A DNA stretch of 35,562 nt from the NCBI GenBank assembly GCA_016929495.1, contig JAFGIS010000240.1:1-35562 (forward strand), in the 5' to 3' direction. This stretch comes from Polyangiaceae bacterium (GTDB taxonomy: Bacteria; Myxococcota_A; Polyangia; Polyangiales; Polyangiaceae). The position numbers were made by a program, and so were the translations under genes. Positions 7,056-15,185 of the stretch are shown here, piece after piece; within the stretch, counting starts at the first letter, position 1; every line of letters begins with the position of its first letter. Below the pieces are notes generated by a model. It had not been told where the DNA came from. It saw only the letters and a program-made list of their open reading frames with translations, and did not search any database.

Positions 7056-8924
7056 CTAGTTGCTCGAGCCTGCCAGCCGCAGATGGACCATGCAAGCGTG
7101 GGCCACCTCCGCCTCCTTGAGCATTCCCACGACGTGCCCGTTCTCGTCCGAAATCGGGACTTCGTGCAAACCGTTGGCCTCCATGGTTTCCACGGCCTTG
7201 AGCAAGTGGTCCTGGACGCGCACCGATACGGCCGGGCGCATGATGTCTACCGCGTTCACCAGCGGCGCCAGGTGCGGGTCAGAGGCCAGGATGACCAGAT
7301 CGTCCACGGTGATGATGCCGACCAGTCTGTCCTCGTCGTTCAACACGGGGAAGACGCTCTGATTGGCTGGAAGCGCACTTCGCTGCACTAGATCACCCGC
7401 TCCCATCGCCGGCTTGAACGACACGATGGGGCGTTCGAACACGGCGATGTCGCCCAGGGCGACGTGCTTGAGCGCATCCCCCATGTTCTCTCGCCGCATG
7501 TGGATCCCGTCCTGGGCCAGCAGCGCCTCGTAGATCGGAACCGGCCGGAAATGGCGAGCGATCACGTAAGCGGACATGTTCGCGATCATGAGCGGCAGGA
7601 TCAGCCCGTAGCCTCCCGTCATCTCGATGATGATCAGCACAGAGGTGACCGGCGCCCGGATAATCCCGGAGAACACCGCGCCCATTCCGATCAGGGCAAA
7701 CGCGCCCAGCGATTCGACCGGGTGGTGAAACAGCATCCTGTCGACGAAGCCCGCTGCGCCGCCCAGCATGCCCCCGATGAAAAGAGTCGGGGCGAAGATG
7801 CCGCCCGCGCCCCCGGTGCCGTAGGACGCGACCGTCGCGATCAGCTTGAAGACACAGAGGACCACCAGGGTCTTGAAGGCGAGCTTTCCGGCAAGCGCCG
7901 AGCCCAGGGTCGCGTAGCCGCCGCCGGTCACGCCGTCGATGCGAAATAGCAGGAACGCGACCACCGCCAGGATCCCGGTGACGGTTCCGCCCACGGCCGG
8001 GTGGATCCAGCGAGGAATGCGCTCGAGGCGCTTGAACCGGGCGCGGACCCCGAGCAGTGACTCGGTGAACGCGATGGACACGCCTGCCGCGACGACGCCG
8101 AGCGCGGCACACACCAGCAGCGATTGGGCATCGTGCAGCGTGTGTCCCTGCGGAACCCGGAATACGGGTTCTTCGCCCAGCACGCTCCTCTCCACCACGG
8201 CAGACAGCGCCGCGGCGATGATCACGCCGGACAGCACCGTTCCATCGAGGTGGCCCACCACTTCTTCGATAGTGAAGGTCACTGCGGCAATGGGCGCGTT
8301 GAATGCCGCTGCGATGCCCGCGGCTGCACCGACCGGGAGCAGCCTTCTCAGGTTGTTCTGCGATATGCCGAAGAACCGCCCCAGGGTGCTCGCCAAGCCC
8401 GAACAGATGTGCACGGTGGGGCCTTCGCGGCCCAGAGAGGCGCCCGTTCCGATCTGGAAGCTGGAAATCAAGAACTTGCCGACCGAATCACGCAATCTGA
8501 TTCGACCGCTCAAGCTGGCATACGCAGCCTTGACTTGCGGCACGCCGCTGCCGGCGGCGTTCGGTACCAGGTACGAGAGCAGCGCGCCCGCCATCAGTCC
8601 ACCGGCCGCAGGCGTGGCGATCGTCCAGCCGATCCAGGCATGGCCCTGGGCGGCCATGGCGCGTTCGATGAACAGATGCCCCAGCAGCCGGATCGTGAGG
8701 TGAAAGGCCACCGCAGCCAGGCCGCAGACGGCTCCGAGCGCGATCGTGAGCGCGAACAACAGCTGGCGCTCCGAGAGGACCAGACGCATCTGCGCGGATA
8801 GCGAACGCAGGCGCAGCGAGCGCAGTAACGATTGCGTTCGCTCGAGCCAGGTCCTCACGGGACTCGCGCTGTCGTGCTCGATGGCCACGGTGACGTCAGG
8901 CGTTCCGCCACCCTGGGTGCCCAT
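7056..8924 (-). CDS. ClC-family chloride transporter with two CBS domains
   Basis: This 622-residue inner-membrane protein moves chloride, probably in exchange for protons. All ClC selectivity motifs are present: GSGVP (125-129), GREGP with the gating glutamate (167), GIFAP (375-379) and IYEALL with the central tyrosine (465). The second Glu of TIEE (about 221) matches the internal proton glutamate of E. coli ClC, which points to an antiporter rather than a channel. After about 10 hydrophobic segments come two CBS domains (about 493-547 and 560-610), which in this family sense adenine nucleotides or dimerise. The start was placed at ATG 8924; the frame is open to 9089, but that extension is Arg-rich and unlike the family. 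No good ribosome site was seen. Confidence 0.93.
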   Translation of the reverse strand: MGTQGGGTPDVTVAIEHDSASPVRTWLERTQSLLRSLRLRSLSAQMRLVLSERQLLFALTIALGAVCGLAAVAFHLTIRLLGHLFIERAMAAQGHAWIGWTIATPAAGGLMAGALLSYLVPNAAGSGVPQVKAAYASLSGRIRLRDSVGKFLISSFQIGTGASLGREGPTVHICSGLASTLGRFFGISQNNLRRLLPVGAAAGIAAAFNAPIAAVTFTIEEVVGHLDGTVLSGVIIAAALSAVVERSVLGEEPVFRVPQGHTLHDAQSLLVCAALGVVAAGVSIAFTESLLGVRARFKRLERIPRWIHPAVGGTVTGILAVVAFLLFRIDGVTGGGYATLGSALAGKLAFKTLVVLCVFKLIATVASYGTGGAGGIFAPTLFIGGMLGGAAGFVDRMLFHHPVESLGAFALIGMGAVFSGIIRAPVTSVLIIIEMTGGYGLILPLMIANMSAYVIARHFRPVPIYEALLAQDGIHMRRENMGDALKHVALGDIAVFERPIVSFKPAMGAGDLVQRSALPANQSVFPVLNDEDRLVGIITVDDLVILASDPHLAPLVNAVDIMRPAVSVRVQDHLLKAVETMEANGLHEVPISDENGHVVGMLKEAEVAHACMVHLRLAGSSN

Positions 8925-9208
8925 CGCTGAACGGCGCGAACCCGAGGTCGATGCGTGGGGCACCCAGGCGGGTTCACCCACGTAGTCCCAGATGCTCCGG
9001 CCGTCTACTCCTCTGGGCCGATTTCGTCGGGCTTCCTTGATCGACCGGGTGGAGAGTCGGCCCTGCCGAGGTACACGCCCTCCCCTCATGGGCAGGGAGC
9101 ACCTGTTCGCCTAGCCGGCTCGCCATTCTGCTCATTCGAGATCCAGCCGCAGCGGCGCTTGTCGAAGCGACGTTCGCATGGGCCTGCTCCTGCCGCAACC
9201 GACGCCCC

Positions 9209-10036
9209 CTACCCATGCACCATCCGTCCGAACTCGTACATCGTCCGCAGTTCCTCTTCGGACAGCGGACCCTTGTCGAGCGCGGCGAGGTTCTCGGCTA
9301 GCTCGGCGCGGTTCTTCGGTGCCGTGAGCACGACGTCCACGTGCGGACTGGTCAGGCAGAAACGGTAGCAATCCCCGGCAGTGGGCACCGGCCCTTCCCA
9401 GCCGCTCGGACGCCGCAGCAGCTTCCGCCACGAGGTGGCGGTGTAGGCGACGATGGCCGGCGCGCGTTTCGCGAGGTGCGGAAAGACGTCTTGCTCCGCG
9501 CCAGGGTGGGCGGCGTTGTAGCGCACCATCAACAGGTCCAGCGGCGAGTCGAGTGCCAGCCGGCCCGCACGCTTGCGATCATGGATCGAGACTCCAATCG
9601 CTCGAACCTTGCCTTCTTGTCGAAGCTTCACGAGCTCGCCGAGTGTCGAGTTCGTGAGCGCTGACATGCGTCCTGCCCAGAACAGCTGAAACACGTCGAG
9701 GTAGTCGCTGCCCAGGATGCGCAACGCCCGCTCGGCCGCGCGCCGTACCGAACCCCCGAAGTAGCCGAGCAGAGGTCCCGTCGCGATCACGTAGCGTTCG
9801 CGGTCTCTGCGTACGACTTGGTGCAGGGCCTCCGTGACGGGCTTGTTGGAGGGATACCAGAGCACGTAGCGGATCGGACCCTCCAGCGCTTCGCTCACGC
9901 CGGCCGCGTCGAGCCCCGCGCTCGCCGCCAGCCCTAGGCGAAAGACGGTCTTGCGAAGGGCGGTCACAGGGCGGGTCAGATACGCATCGGTACTCCGGGG
10001 CAGCTCGAGACCAGTAGGTTCGCCGCGGTCGGTCAT
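9209..10036 (-). CDS. Aldo/keto-reductase-fold protein lacking the catalytic tetrad
   Basis: The 275 residues follow the AKR barrel: FRLGLAAS near the start, the strand-helix pair ending SDYLDVFQLFW, GKVRAIGVS, LLMVRYNAAHPGAE, and a cofactor-region-like C terminus (DVVLTAPKNRAELAENL). The four catalytic positions seem to be lost. The Asp of the usual FDTA is Val (RYVLW), no YG-SE tyrosine is visible, the Lys of TK is Gly (VIATG), and the His of QLHW is Phe (QLFW). From memory, myxobacteria have a related AKR subfamily, so this may be a stable non-canonical group, not decay. NADPH-dependent reduction should not be assumed. It is read divergently from coaX with 101 bases between. ATG 10036 is the only sensible start. 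Confidence 0.75.
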   Translation of the reverse strand: MTDRGEPTGLELPRSTDAYLTRPVTALRKTVFRLGLAASAGLDAAGVSEALEGPIRYVLWYPSNKPVTEALHQVVRRDRERYVIATGPLLGYFGGSVRRAAERALRILGSDYLDVFQLFWAGRMSALTNSTLGELVKLRQEGKVRAIGVSIHDRKRAGRLALDSPLDLLMVRYNAAHPGAEQDVFPHLAKRAPAIVAYTATSWRKLLRRPSGWEGPVPTAGDCYRFCLTSPHVDVVLTAPKNRAELAENLAALDKGPLSEEELRTMYEFGRMVHG

Positions 10037-10137
10037 GGGGGCATTATGGAACGCTTGGCCGGGCGTGACTACGTGTGTCGCAGGCGGCGTAGAAACAGCC
10101 CTCGCTTCGACGGATGCGAGGTACTACGCTCGGCTGC

Positions 10138-10947
10138 GTGCTTCTGGTCGTCGATATCGGCAACACGAACGTTGTCTGCGGGCTCTACCAAGACAGGGCG
10201 CTCTGCCATGCCTTTCGAGCCTCGACCAGGACTGGTGGCACCTCGGACGAGTACGCGGTCATGCTCCGGCAGATGATGGATCTGCACGGCGTACGGAGCG
10301 GCAGCATCGATGCCGCCATCGTGGCCAGCGTCGTGCCGCCGGTTACGGACGCGTTGGTCGGGGCGATCCGCCAGGGCTTTCACACCGATCCGCTCATCGT
10401 CGGGCCCGGGCTCAAGACCGGCATCTCGGTCCTGTACGACAATCCGCGCGACGTCGGCGCTGACCGTATCGTGAACGCCGTGGCGGCGTACGATCGTGTG
10501 CACGCGGGCGTGATCGTCGTCGACTTCGGCACCGCGACGACCTTCGACTGCATTTCGCCGCAGGGCGAGTACCTGGGTGGAGTCATCGTTCCAGGAGTCC
10601 AGCTGAGCCTCGACGCGCTGCTCGTGCGCGCGGCCAGACTGACTCGCGTCGAGCTCGCGGAACCGCCGCGCGTGGTCGGCCGCAACACGACGCATGCGCT
10701 GCAGTCCGGCGTGGTGCACGGCTACTGTTCGCTCGTCGATGGCCTGGTACAGAAACTCAAGCGTGAGCTCGGCTTTCCCTGCGAGGTCATCGCCACCGGC
10801 GGACTGGCCCAGCTCATTGCCAAGCACTCCACGACGGTCGGCAGCGTGGACATCAACCTGACGCTCGAGGGCCTGCGGCTGCTCTATGAGCGCAACGCTC
10901 GGAGCGAATGCGGCTCCGTGCGGCCACGCGGAGAGCGGACCCCGTGA
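10138..10947 (+). CDS. coaX: Type III pantothenate kinase
   Basis: CoaX phosphorylates pantothenate with ATP, the first step of coenzyme A synthesis, in the cytoplasm. This copy has 269 residues, normal for the family. The ASKHA-fold motifs are present: the phosphate loop DIGNTN near the start, GADRIVNAVAAY, the second phosphate motif DFGTATTFD, and GGVIVPGVQLSLDAL. GTG 10138 was chosen because family members start a few residues before DIGNTN; ATG 10114 in the same frame is the alternative. The stop overlaps the start of the ABC ATPase gene by four bases (GTGA), so the two are probably translationally coupled. Confidence 0.93.
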   Translation: MLLVVDIGNTNVVCGLYQDRALCHAFRASTRTGGTSDEYAVMLRQMMDLHGVRSGSIDAAIVASVVPPVTDALVGAIRQGFHTDPLIVGPGLKTGISVLYDNPRDVGADRIVNAVAAYDRVHAGVIVVDFGTATTFDCISPQGEYLGGVIVPGVQLSLDALLVRAARLTRVELAEPPRVVGRNTTHALQSGVVHGYCSLVDGLVQKLKRELGFPCEVIATGGLAQLIAKHSTTVGSVDINLTLEGLRLLYERNARSECGSVRPRGERTP

Positions 10948-11750
10948 GCCGCGGGTTGTGCTTCGCCGGGGTCGGCATGGCGCACGGCGGACGTGAGCTT
11001 CTGGGTGATGTGGAGCTGAGCGTTGTCCCCGGCGAGTTCGTTGCGTTGGTGGGGCCGAACGGTGCAGGAAAGACGACGTTGCTCAAGACCGCTGCCGGCC
11101 TCGTGCGCCCGACGCGCGGGCTCGTGACACTCGATGGGCGAGCCCTGGCCGCGCTGTCGCCCAAAGCGCGCGCCGCGGCCGTCGCTTGGCTTCCCCAGCA
11201 GGCTCTGGTAGAGGAGCTCCTGTGTGCGGATGACGTCGTCTCGACCGCGCGCTACCGCTTCGACGAGAGCCATGCTCACACCAGGCGCAAGGCTCGGGAG
11301 GCGCTCAGAGCGGTGGGCGCCGAGCACCTCGCCGAGCGCTGGGTGCCGACGCTGTCGGGCGGGGAGAACCAGCGCATTGCGCTCGCGACGCTGCTCGCCC
11401 AAGAGGCGCCGCTGCTCTTGGTGGACGAGCCAGCGAACCATCTCGATCCGGCCCAGCAGATCCGCATTTACGAGCTGCTCGGCGAACTCTGGTGCCGAGG
11501 TCTCGGCATCCTCTGCGTCACCCACGATATCAACCTGCTCAGGTTCCTTGCAGGCGCCCGCGCGCCTCGCGTGATCGGACTGGACCGGGGGAGCATCCGA
11601 TTCGACCTCGGCTACGACGCACCGGAGCTCGCGACCGAGCTCGGCCGCCTTTTCGGAGTCGAGGTACAGCCCGTCGGCTCTGCTGACCGAAGGGTGTTCC
11701 TGGCGCACCCTCTCGGACGGTCCGGTGCTCGAGAGCCGGTCACACCATGA
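10944..11750 (+). CDS. ABC transporter ATPase, FecE/BtuD type
   Basis: This 268-residue ATPase would power the permease encoded next to it. Walker A (GPNGAGKTT, 37-45), a Q-loop (WLPQQ, about 83-86), the signature LSGGE (137-141), Walker B (LLLVDE, 157-162) and the H-loop (CVTHD) are all present, so it should hydrolyse ATP. The closest family type is the iron-siderophore/haem/cobalamin importers. GTG 10944 was chosen because it overlaps the coaX stop (GTGA) and leaves the usual short lead before the first strand. The gene overlaps the permease by four bases (ATGA). Confidence 0.9.
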   Translation: MSRGLCFAGVGMAHGGRELLGDVELSVVPGEFVALVGPNGAGKTTLLKTAAGLVRPTRGLVTLDGRALAALSPKARAAAVAWLPQQALVEELLCADDVVSTARYRFDESHAHTRRKAREALRAVGAEHLAERWVPTLSGGENQRIALATLLAQEAPLLLVDEPANHLDPAQQIRIYELLGELWCRGLGILCVTHDINLLRFLAGARAPRVIGLDRGSIRFDLGYDAPELATELGRLFGVEVQPVGSADRRVFLAHPLGRSGAREPVTP

Positions 11751-12688
11751 ATCGACGCGCGCCAGCCGTAGCTCTCGTTTGCGTCGTCGCGCTGGTCGTT
11801 GCGCCCTTCGTCGGCGCCTTGCCGGCCGGCGAGACCGGTGACTTCGTCCTGTGGCAACTTCGGATCCCTCGCCTGCTCACCGGCGTGCTCGTCGGTGGCA
11901 CGCTTTCGCTGGTCGGTGCCGCCTTTCAGGCCCTGTTCGCCAACCCACTGACCGCTCCGAGTACGATCGGCACCACGGCTGGCGCCACCTTGGGCGCGCT
12001 CGCGGCTCTCGTGCTCGGCATAGCCGCGAGCGCCTCTGGATTGCCGACGGTGACCCTGGCCGCCTTCATCGGTGGCGCGGCAGCGAGCTTCGCCGTGGCG
12101 GCCTTGGCCGTCTCCGGTCGAGCCCGGATGAACGACGTGCTGCTCGGCGGTATCGCGGTCACGCTGGCTGCGAGCGCCTTGGCCAGCATGCTGCAAGCGT
12201 TCGCCGGGGATCGCGCGTTGTTCAGGGCCACGCAGTGGTCGCTCGGTCATTTGCCCCAGGTGGGCTACTCGGGCATCCTCACGATGTTGCCCTTCGTGGC
12301 TATCGGTTCGATAGCCATCTTCGGGAGCCGTCGTGGCCTGCAGGCTCTGGTCGGCGGGGCCGAGCGTGCACAAACCCAGGGCGTGCACGTGCGCCGGCTG
12401 CGCACGGTCATCCTCGCTTTCGGCTCCTTGGGCGTGTCCGCGTGCGTCGCCGTCTGTGGTCCCATCGCGTTCGTGGGCTTGCTCGTTCCGAACCTGGTGC
12501 GGCTCGTGATGGGTGCGTCGCTGCGCTGGCTCCTTCCGTTCTCCTGGCTGGTGGGCGCCGCGTTCTTGGTGACGTGCGACGTGGTGGCGCGGCTCGCCTT
12601 GCCCGGGCGCGAAATGCCGGTCGGCGTCATCACCGCCGGGCTCGGCGCGCCGGCGTTGATGCTGCTGGTGCTACGGAGGCGAGAGTAG
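11747..12688 (+). CDS. FecCD-family ABC permease
   Basis: This 313-residue inner-membrane permease belongs to the FecCD/BtuC family, which imports ferric siderophores, haem or cobalamin. Typical signatures are LLTGVLVGGTLSLVGAAFQ, FANPLTAPSTIGTTAGATLG, and CGPIAFVGLLVPNLVRL, the loop contacting the ATPase. There are about nine or ten hydrophobic segments. No periplasmic binding-protein gene lies beside it, so the substrate cannot be told from context. ATG 11747 overlaps the ATPase stop. Why the pair is fused to a coaX operon is not evident. Confidence 0.9.
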   Translation: MNRRAPAVALVCVVALVVAPFVGALPAGETGDFVLWQLRIPRLLTGVLVGGTLSLVGAAFQALFANPLTAPSTIGTTAGATLGALAALVLGIAASASGLPTVTLAAFIGGAAASFAVAALAVSGRARMNDVLLGGIAVTLAASALASMLQAFAGDRALFRATQWSLGHLPQVGYSGILTMLPFVAIGSIAIFGSRRGLQALVGGAERAQTQGVHVRRLRTVILAFGSLGVSACVAVCGPIAFVGLLVPNLVRLVMGASLRWLLPFSWLVGAAFLVTCDVVARLALPGREMPVGVITAGLGAPALMLLVLRRRE

Positions 12689-13018
12689 TTGAGCCCGGCC
12701 CGAAGTCCGAATTACAGAGCGTGCCAATGCCGCTCCCTGCCGCCCTCACTGAAAAACCAGGAATCGTCATGTCGAGCACAGGAGCCCTGGTCTGCGAGCC
12801 GACTAGCTGCTAGTCCTAGGTTGACTTTCATCCAGGCCCGCCCGGCAGGCTCGAGCCGATGGTGCAGGCTGCCGACGACCCGAGCGGAGCGTACGTCACC
12901 CGTGAGCACCCAGCGCGCGCGCAGCCATCGCCAGCGGCCGCGAGCGAAGGGCGTGGCGGCGGGCGAGCAGCCTAGCGCAACCCAGGCTGTGCCCGGCGGC
13001 GAGTCACCCGACCAGCGA
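12689..13018 (+). other. Leader region before pcnB
   Basis: This 330-base stretch is open in the pcnB frame, but the translation is Arg/Ser-rich and unlike the family, so it is probably untranslated. It contains the hairpin GACTAG-CTG-CTAGTC (12801-12815) and, just after it, TTGACT (12821-12826), which could be a -35 element; no matching -10 is visible. A separate pcnB promoter here is possible. Confidence 0.4.
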
Positions 13019-14368
13019 ATGGCTTCCTCCCCAACACACATCGACCTATCCAAAGCGCGCCGCGAATCCACGCCTCGCCGTCGCTCGAGAACGAGGGCGG
13101 ACAGGCCCCTGTACACGGTCGAGCCTGCGCCGCCCGAAGCCGTGCCGCCCTCTGCGCCTGAGACGGTCGCCGACGACGCAGCACCCGCTCGCGTCGCACC
13201 CAAGACGTATGCCGTCGAGCTGGACGAGGTCCGAGTGGATCCGGACGCGGCGAAGGTCGTGCGCAGGTTGACCCGATATGGCCACGAGGGCTACCTCGTT
13301 GGAGGCTGCGTTCGTGACCTTCTGCTCGGACGCGCTCCCAAGGACTTCGACGTGGCCACGAGCGCGCGACCCGACGACGTTCGCCGGTTGTTCCGCAACT
13401 CGCGTATCATCGGTCGGCGTTTCAAGCTCGTGCACGTGTTGTTCGGCGGGAACAAGGTCATCGAAACGGCGACGTTTCGCCGCAACCCGCAGCCCGAGGA
13501 CGAACGCGGCGGCGACCTGCTGATACGGCAGGACAACGTTTTCGGCGAAGCGCACGAAGACGCTCTGCGGCGCGATTTCACGATCAACGGTCTATTCTAC
13601 GACCTCGAGAAGAAGCTCGTCCTCGATTGGGTCGGTGGCATGCCGGACATCGAGTGTCGCACCGTGCGTACCATCGGCGATCCGGTCGTGCGTTTCCTCG
13701 AAGACCCGGTACGCATCCTGCGTGCCATCAAGTTCGCTGCACGTCTGGATCTCGGGGTGGCGCCGGATCTGTACGATGCCATCGTGCAGTGTCGGGGGTC
13801 GCTCGCCATGGCGGCCCGCCCGCGGCTGTTCGAAGAGCTGATGAGGCTGATGCGCGGCGGTGCTTCCCACCGCTCGATCTGGCTTGCCTGGGAGACCGGC
13901 GTGCTCGACGTGGTGCTTCCGGAGCTCGCCGCGTACCTTTCCGATCAGGCGGACAGCGACGGGCTGGTGTGGAAGATGCTCTCGGCGGTCGATCGCCACA
14001 CGCAAGAGCGCGACGCACCGCTGGAGGACGTGGTGCTCTGCGCAGTCTTGCTGCTCGAGCCCATGCGCGAGGCTTGCTCCGGGACAGCGGACCGCGTCGG
14101 CACGGCTTTCGAATTCCTCGAACCGGTCGTCGACCGACTCAACGTTCCGCGCCGCATCGCAGACGCCATACGCCGCATCGTGGCCATGATGCCGCGCCTG
14201 CTGGATGGCAAGTCCGGCAAATTCCGCCGCACGCCGGTCTACCTCGCGGCGCGTGAAGTGATGTCGCTCTACGAGGATGCCACGGGCGGCGCTCCCCTCA
14301 CGCAGCGGCTCGATGCGGTCCCGCCGGCCAAACCAGCAGGGCGCAAGAGGACGCGGCGGGGGCAGTAG
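13019..14368 (+). CDS. pcnB: Poly(A) polymerase I / class II nucleotidyltransferase
   Basis: This 449-residue cytoplasmic enzyme adds A-tails to RNA 3' ends, marking them for decay. The nucleotidyltransferase head domain has YLVGGCVRDLLLGR (about residue 93) and the metal-binding DFDVAT (about 109). The stretch IIGRRFKLVHVLFG, then ETATFRR, is typical of PcnB rather than CCA-adding enzymes. The neck motif ALRRDFTINGLFYD and the RNA-binding motif EDPVRILRAIKFAARLD follow, and the tail is basic (GRKRTRRGQ). ATG 13019 gives a charged, Pro-rich N terminus of about 65 residues before the catalytic domain. No strong ribosome site was seen. Confidence 0.88.
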   Translation: MASSPTHIDLSKARRESTPRRRSRTRADRPLYTVEPAPPEAVPPSAPETVADDAAPARVAPKTYAVELDEVRVDPDAAKVVRRLTRYGHEGYLVGGCVRDLLLGRAPKDFDVATSARPDDVRRLFRNSRIIGRRFKLVHVLFGGNKVIETATFRRNPQPEDERGGDLLIRQDNVFGEAHEDALRRDFTINGLFYDLEKKLVLDWVGGMPDIECRTVRTIGDPVVRFLEDPVRILRAIKFAARLDLGVAPDLYDAIVQCRGSLAMAARPRLFEELMRLMRGGASHRSIWLAWETGVLDVVLPELAAYLSDQADSDGLVWKMLSAVDRHTQERDAPLEDVVLCAVLLLEPMREACSGTADRVGTAFEFLEPVVDRLNVPRRIADAIRRIVAMMPRLLDGKSGKFRRTPVYLAAREVMSLYEDATGGAPLTQRLDAVPPAKPAGRKRTRRGQ

Positions 14369-14369
14369 C

Positions 14370-15044
14370 TTGAGTCCTTTGGGCGCTCCTGCGTTGAGGT
14401 CGAACGGGAACGGCCGGAGCCGGTCGACGGCCGTGCCTTGCTCGTGCCGAACGGTCGCGCTCGCGACACTCGTGGCGCTTGCGCTGGCATGCTCCCGAAG
14501 TGATCGAGACACTCGCCCGTCCGATGGGACCCAACCGGCAGCGGGTCCCTCCAGCCCGCCACCCCGGACACCTGAGCCAGACCATCGCCCCTACCCGTGC
14601 ACGAAGGACGCGGACTGCCCATCCCTCGCGTGCGGTCCGTGTACGCCGGGGGAGTTCGTCCTGAACCAAGGCGTGAAGGAATGCGCGGTCAATCCCTGCC
14701 TCGACGCTCGCGCGGTGTGCGGGCCCAACAAGCTATGCATCGTCAACGCCGAAGCCAGGAAGAACCCCCTGGTCTGGTGCCGAGCGTGCTTCGACCTTGA
14801 ATTCGACAAGGCCAGGCTCTGCGCGAGGGCCCAAGGCGATGGTGGTGTGGCCGAATGCGAGAAGGCAATCGATGCCGCAGCGAGGAGCTGCGACCAAGAC
14901 GAGTGCGCCCAGGCTCGTCTGGCCATCGAAGGCGACCCGTCACCCTTGAAACGGGTCGAGCAGAGGCGGCGCCAACTGCAGCAAGAGCGGCTCAAGAGGT
15001 ACAACGAGACGCGAGACGGGTTCGATAGAGCCGCGAAGCACTGA
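14370..15044 (+). CDS. Small cysteine-rich lipoprotein
   Basis: The gene encodes about 224 residues if TTG 14370 is the start; GTG 14433 would give a shorter signal peptide and is also plausible. A longer frame exists inside pcnB but is unlikely. The signal peptide ends LVALALAC. A Pro-rich linker follows, then about eight cysteines spaced as in disulfide-bonded surface domains (CTKDADCPSLACGPC, VCGPNKLCIV). A further cysteine-containing helical part (CRACFDLEFDKARLC) and a charged coil-like C terminus end the protein. It starts one or two bases after the pcnB stop. Function unknown; an envelope location is inferred. Confidence 0.65.
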   Translation: MSPLGAPALRSNGNGRSRSTAVPCSCRTVALATLVALALACSRSDRDTRPSDGTQPAAGPSSPPPRTPEPDHRPYPCTKDADCPSLACGPCTPGEFVLNQGVKECAVNPCLDARAVCGPNKLCIVNAEARKNPLVWCRACFDLEFDKARLCARAQGDGGVAECEKAIDAAARSCDQDECAQARLAIEGDPSPLKRVEQRRRQLQQERLKRYNETRDGFDRAAKH

Positions 15045-15185
15045 ATGAAGTGGCCCTGTAGCTTCGAACGGCCCGCGGTCCCAGGGCATTCTGCCGCCCA
15101 GTGCTCGTGGGGCCCACAACACCCTGGCCTTTCCGAGAGAAGCGTGTTTCGCTGCGAGACTGGATCTGCCGTGCGAGAGCTGAAG

